Source of the DNA: Actinomycetes bacterium
GTDB lineage: Bacteria > Actinomycetota > Acidimicrobiia > Acidimicrobiales > Microtrichaceae
Direction of reading: 5' to 3'
DNA: 8,216 bases
Assembly (NCBI GenBank): GCA_023389745.1
Contig: JAEWED010000173.1
Span: 1-8,216, forward strand
Under the pieces are notes generated by a model. The model did no database searches. It worked only from the letters and a program-made list of their open reading frames with translations, and had not been told where the DNA came from. The position numbers were made by a program, and so were the translations under genes. Positions 7,174 through 8,216 of this stretch are shown in pieces (the stretch's first letter is position 1; every line of letters begins with the position of its first letter).

Positions 7174-7198
7174 TTTTCGGGCGAGGTTCCGGTGGGGG

Positions 7199-8119
7199 TC
7201 ACCGCCAGCCTCGTTCGATCTCGTCCAGCTTCGTTTGCACGATCGCCGCGAACTCGCGGGGGCGTTGGTGGACGTGGCGCCACGTCGCCCTCAGTGGCCA
7301 CCATCCGTTCGCCACCAAGAGGTTCTGCCGCCAGCGATCGTCCTCGAACGCGCCCCGCGCGCCGTGGACACCGAAACCGTCGCCCTCGAGGAAGAGCCGG
7401 TGCTGGGGGTAGGCCAGGTCGAGGCGGAACGACGAGTCCTCGAGCTCCACCATGTACTGCCGGGCCGGTGCGGGGACACCGTGCTGACGCAGCACCTGCA
7501 GGATCACGACTTCGAGGTCGCTCTCGGCAGCGGGCATCGAGTCGTCGTACTCGGCCAGCAACTCGCCGATCGGGCCGGCGCCATGGCGACCTTGACGCGA
7601 GATGCGCCGATAGATGAACCGAAGCTCCTCGATCGTGGTCAGCTTGCGATGCACAGCGCGGTGGAGGACCTTCTCGAGGTCGAGGTCGGTGACCAACAGC
7701 CCGACGTCCACGAGGGTCCGCGCTGCGGTGGTCACCGGGATGCGGCGTACCAGCATCAGGTCCGAGGGGATGAGGTCGCTGCTGCGGTGGATGACCACGT
7801 CGGGCAGTTCATGGCCGCCGGACCGATCGACCGTGACGTGCGGTCGCCTTCGACTGCGGTCCATGAGATCGTGCAGCTCGATTCCCGTGCGGTGCGACGT
7901 CGCACCATCGGCCCGCCACGCGGCGCTCAGCGCCCGTTGATCCGGTGTCCGCGCCGAACCCGCGATCCTGTACACGTTCTGGCCGAGGCGCTCGGTGCGG
8001 CCTTGACGGACCCGGTAGCCGATCTGCCGCCGGCTGAGACCCACTCGCAACGCGTCCTCGGCGCGGAAGAGGCCGTGGTGGCGTGCGGCCCACTGCGCGA
8101 GTTGTCGGTCCGCGTCCAT
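7199..8119 (-). CDS. AbiEi-type winged-helix plus DUF559 (Vsr/PD-(D/E)XK-like) protein
   Basis: A 306-residue protein of a family common in Actinomycetota, usually annotated as AbiEi antitoxin domain-containing or DUF559 protein; its function is not established. The N-terminal part (LAQWAARHHGLFRAEDALRVG... VYRIAG) reads as the winged-helix domain seen in AbiEi-type proteins. The middle, with TTAARTLVDVG, continues the AbiEi-like region. The C-terminal part has the DUF559 pattern: SDLE helix, RLDLAYP, FLEGDG, HG, then FEDDRWRQNLLVANGWW and LRATW. The Asp of RLD, the Glu of LEGDG and the following Asp and His fit an intact nuclease-like site (family knowledge plus inference). The start is taken at ATG 8119 because DADRQLAQWAARHHG matches where relatives begin; GTG 8128 and ATG 8206 are in-frame alternatives. 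No abiEii-type toxin gene is adjacent. The gene is bracketed by inverted repeats, and no clear -10 box lies upstream within the window. Confidence 0.85.
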   Translation of the reverse strand: MDADRQLAQWAARHHGLFRAEDALRVGLSRRQIGYRVRQGRTERLGQNVYRIAGSARTPDQRALSAAWRADGATSHRTGIELHDLMDRSRRRPHVTVDRSGGHELPDVVIHRSSDLIPSDLMLVRRIPVTTAARTLVDVGLLVTDLDLEKVLHRAVHRKLTTIEELRFIYRRISRQGRHGAGPIGELLAEYDDSMPAAESDLEVVILQVLRQHGVPAPARQYMVELEDSSFRLDLAYPQHRLFLEGDGFGVHGARGAFEDDRWRQNLLVANGWWPLRATWRHVHQRPREFAAIVQTKLDEIERGWR

Positions 8120-8140
8120 GTCGGACACCGAACACCGCCC

Positions 8141-8154
8141 GAGTGGCGTCGTCA
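8141..8154. repeat. Short degenerate third copy of the repeat core
   Basis: GAGTGGCGTCGTCA matches GAGTGGGGTCGTCA at 8192-8205 in 13 of 14 positions, in direct orientation. It is followed by a small GGGGA/TCCCC hairpin (8157-8170). Such a short match in GC-rich DNA could be chance, but it lies next to the larger repeat. Confidence 0.35.
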
Positions 8155-8188
8155 GCGGGGAGTTGTCCCCGGAGAGCGGCGCTGACCC

Positions 8189-8216
8189 CGGGAGTGGGGT
8201 CGTCATCGACAGGGGA
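8189..8216. repeat. Inverted repeat flanking the DUF559 gene, upstream copy (cut by window end)
   Basis: Reverse-complement match to 7146-7173 (25 of 28). It lies 69 bp upstream of the preferred DUF559 start codon and reaches the last base of the window. The arm at 8196-8211 corresponds to the terminator arm at 7130-7145 (15 of 16), so a partner arm completing a second hairpin is predicted just outside the window. Confidence 0.7.

Noticed and set aside
7170..7204. Small hairpins CCCG-TTTT-CGGG (7170-7181) and CGGTG-loop-CACCG (7190-7204)
   Set aside because: Stems of 4-5 bp are expected by chance in DNA this GC-rich; the 16-bp hairpin beside them is the credible structure.
7235..8185. 316-codon plus-strand open frame opposite the DUF559 gene
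   Set aside because: The minus strand carries a coherent AbiEi/DUF559 protein; the plus frame shows no domain.
8120..8206. Longer start for the DUF559 gene at ATG 8206
   Set aside because: The added 29 residues are low-complexity and derive from the repeat; the family's usual N-terminus begins at 8119. Kept only as an alternative.

Overview
The window is very GC-rich, densely packed bacterial chromosomal DNA. Codons end mostly in G or C, starts include GTG, and the genes (an actinobacterial-type PcrA/UvrD1 helicase with a C-terminal Tudor-like domain, sucCD, and an AbiEi-wHTH/DUF559 protein) point to Actinomycetota. The class Acidimicrobiia is a reasonable guess, but that is inference from protein flavour and not something the sequence proves.

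Layout. (1) Bases 1-4260, plus strand: the 3' part of a PcrA/UvrD helicase gene, then 22 bp later an acyl-CoA synthetase (ANL superfamily) gene, whose stop overlaps the start of a TesB-like acyl-CoA thioesterase gene (ATGA). They look like one transcription unit and end at a palindrome. (2) Bases 4257-4300: an inverted repeat holding the stop codons of two convergent genes in its two arms, read as a bidirectional terminator. (3) Bases 4297-4881, minus strand: a small membrane-anchored, probably extracytoplasmic protein. Its C-terminal half resembles a Rieske fold from which the metal ligands have been lost. (4) Bases 4882-5058: a divergent intergenic region with a plausible sigma-70-type promoter and a 5'-leader hairpin. 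(5) Bases 5059-7112, plus strand: sucC and sucD, the two subunits of succinyl-CoA synthetase of the TCA cycle, closely coupled. (6) Bases 7113-8216: a strong 16-bp hairpin after sucD, then a minus-strand gene for an AbiEi-type winged-helix plus DUF559 (Vsr/PD-(D/E)XK-like) protein.

The most unusual structure is around that last gene. A segment of the hairpin behind it (7146-7173) recurs in inverted orientation (25 of 28 positions) just upstream of it, at 8189-8216, where the window ends. The orphan nuclease-like gene is therefore bracketed by inverted repeats, and the sucD terminator is part of one of them. This could be a small mobile or selfish cassette inserted behind sucCD. It could also be a gene whose mRNA ends pair with each other. 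Everything else looks like ordinary core metabolism and DNA repair. No RNA genes, CRISPR arrays, insertion sequences with transposase genes or replication origins were seen.
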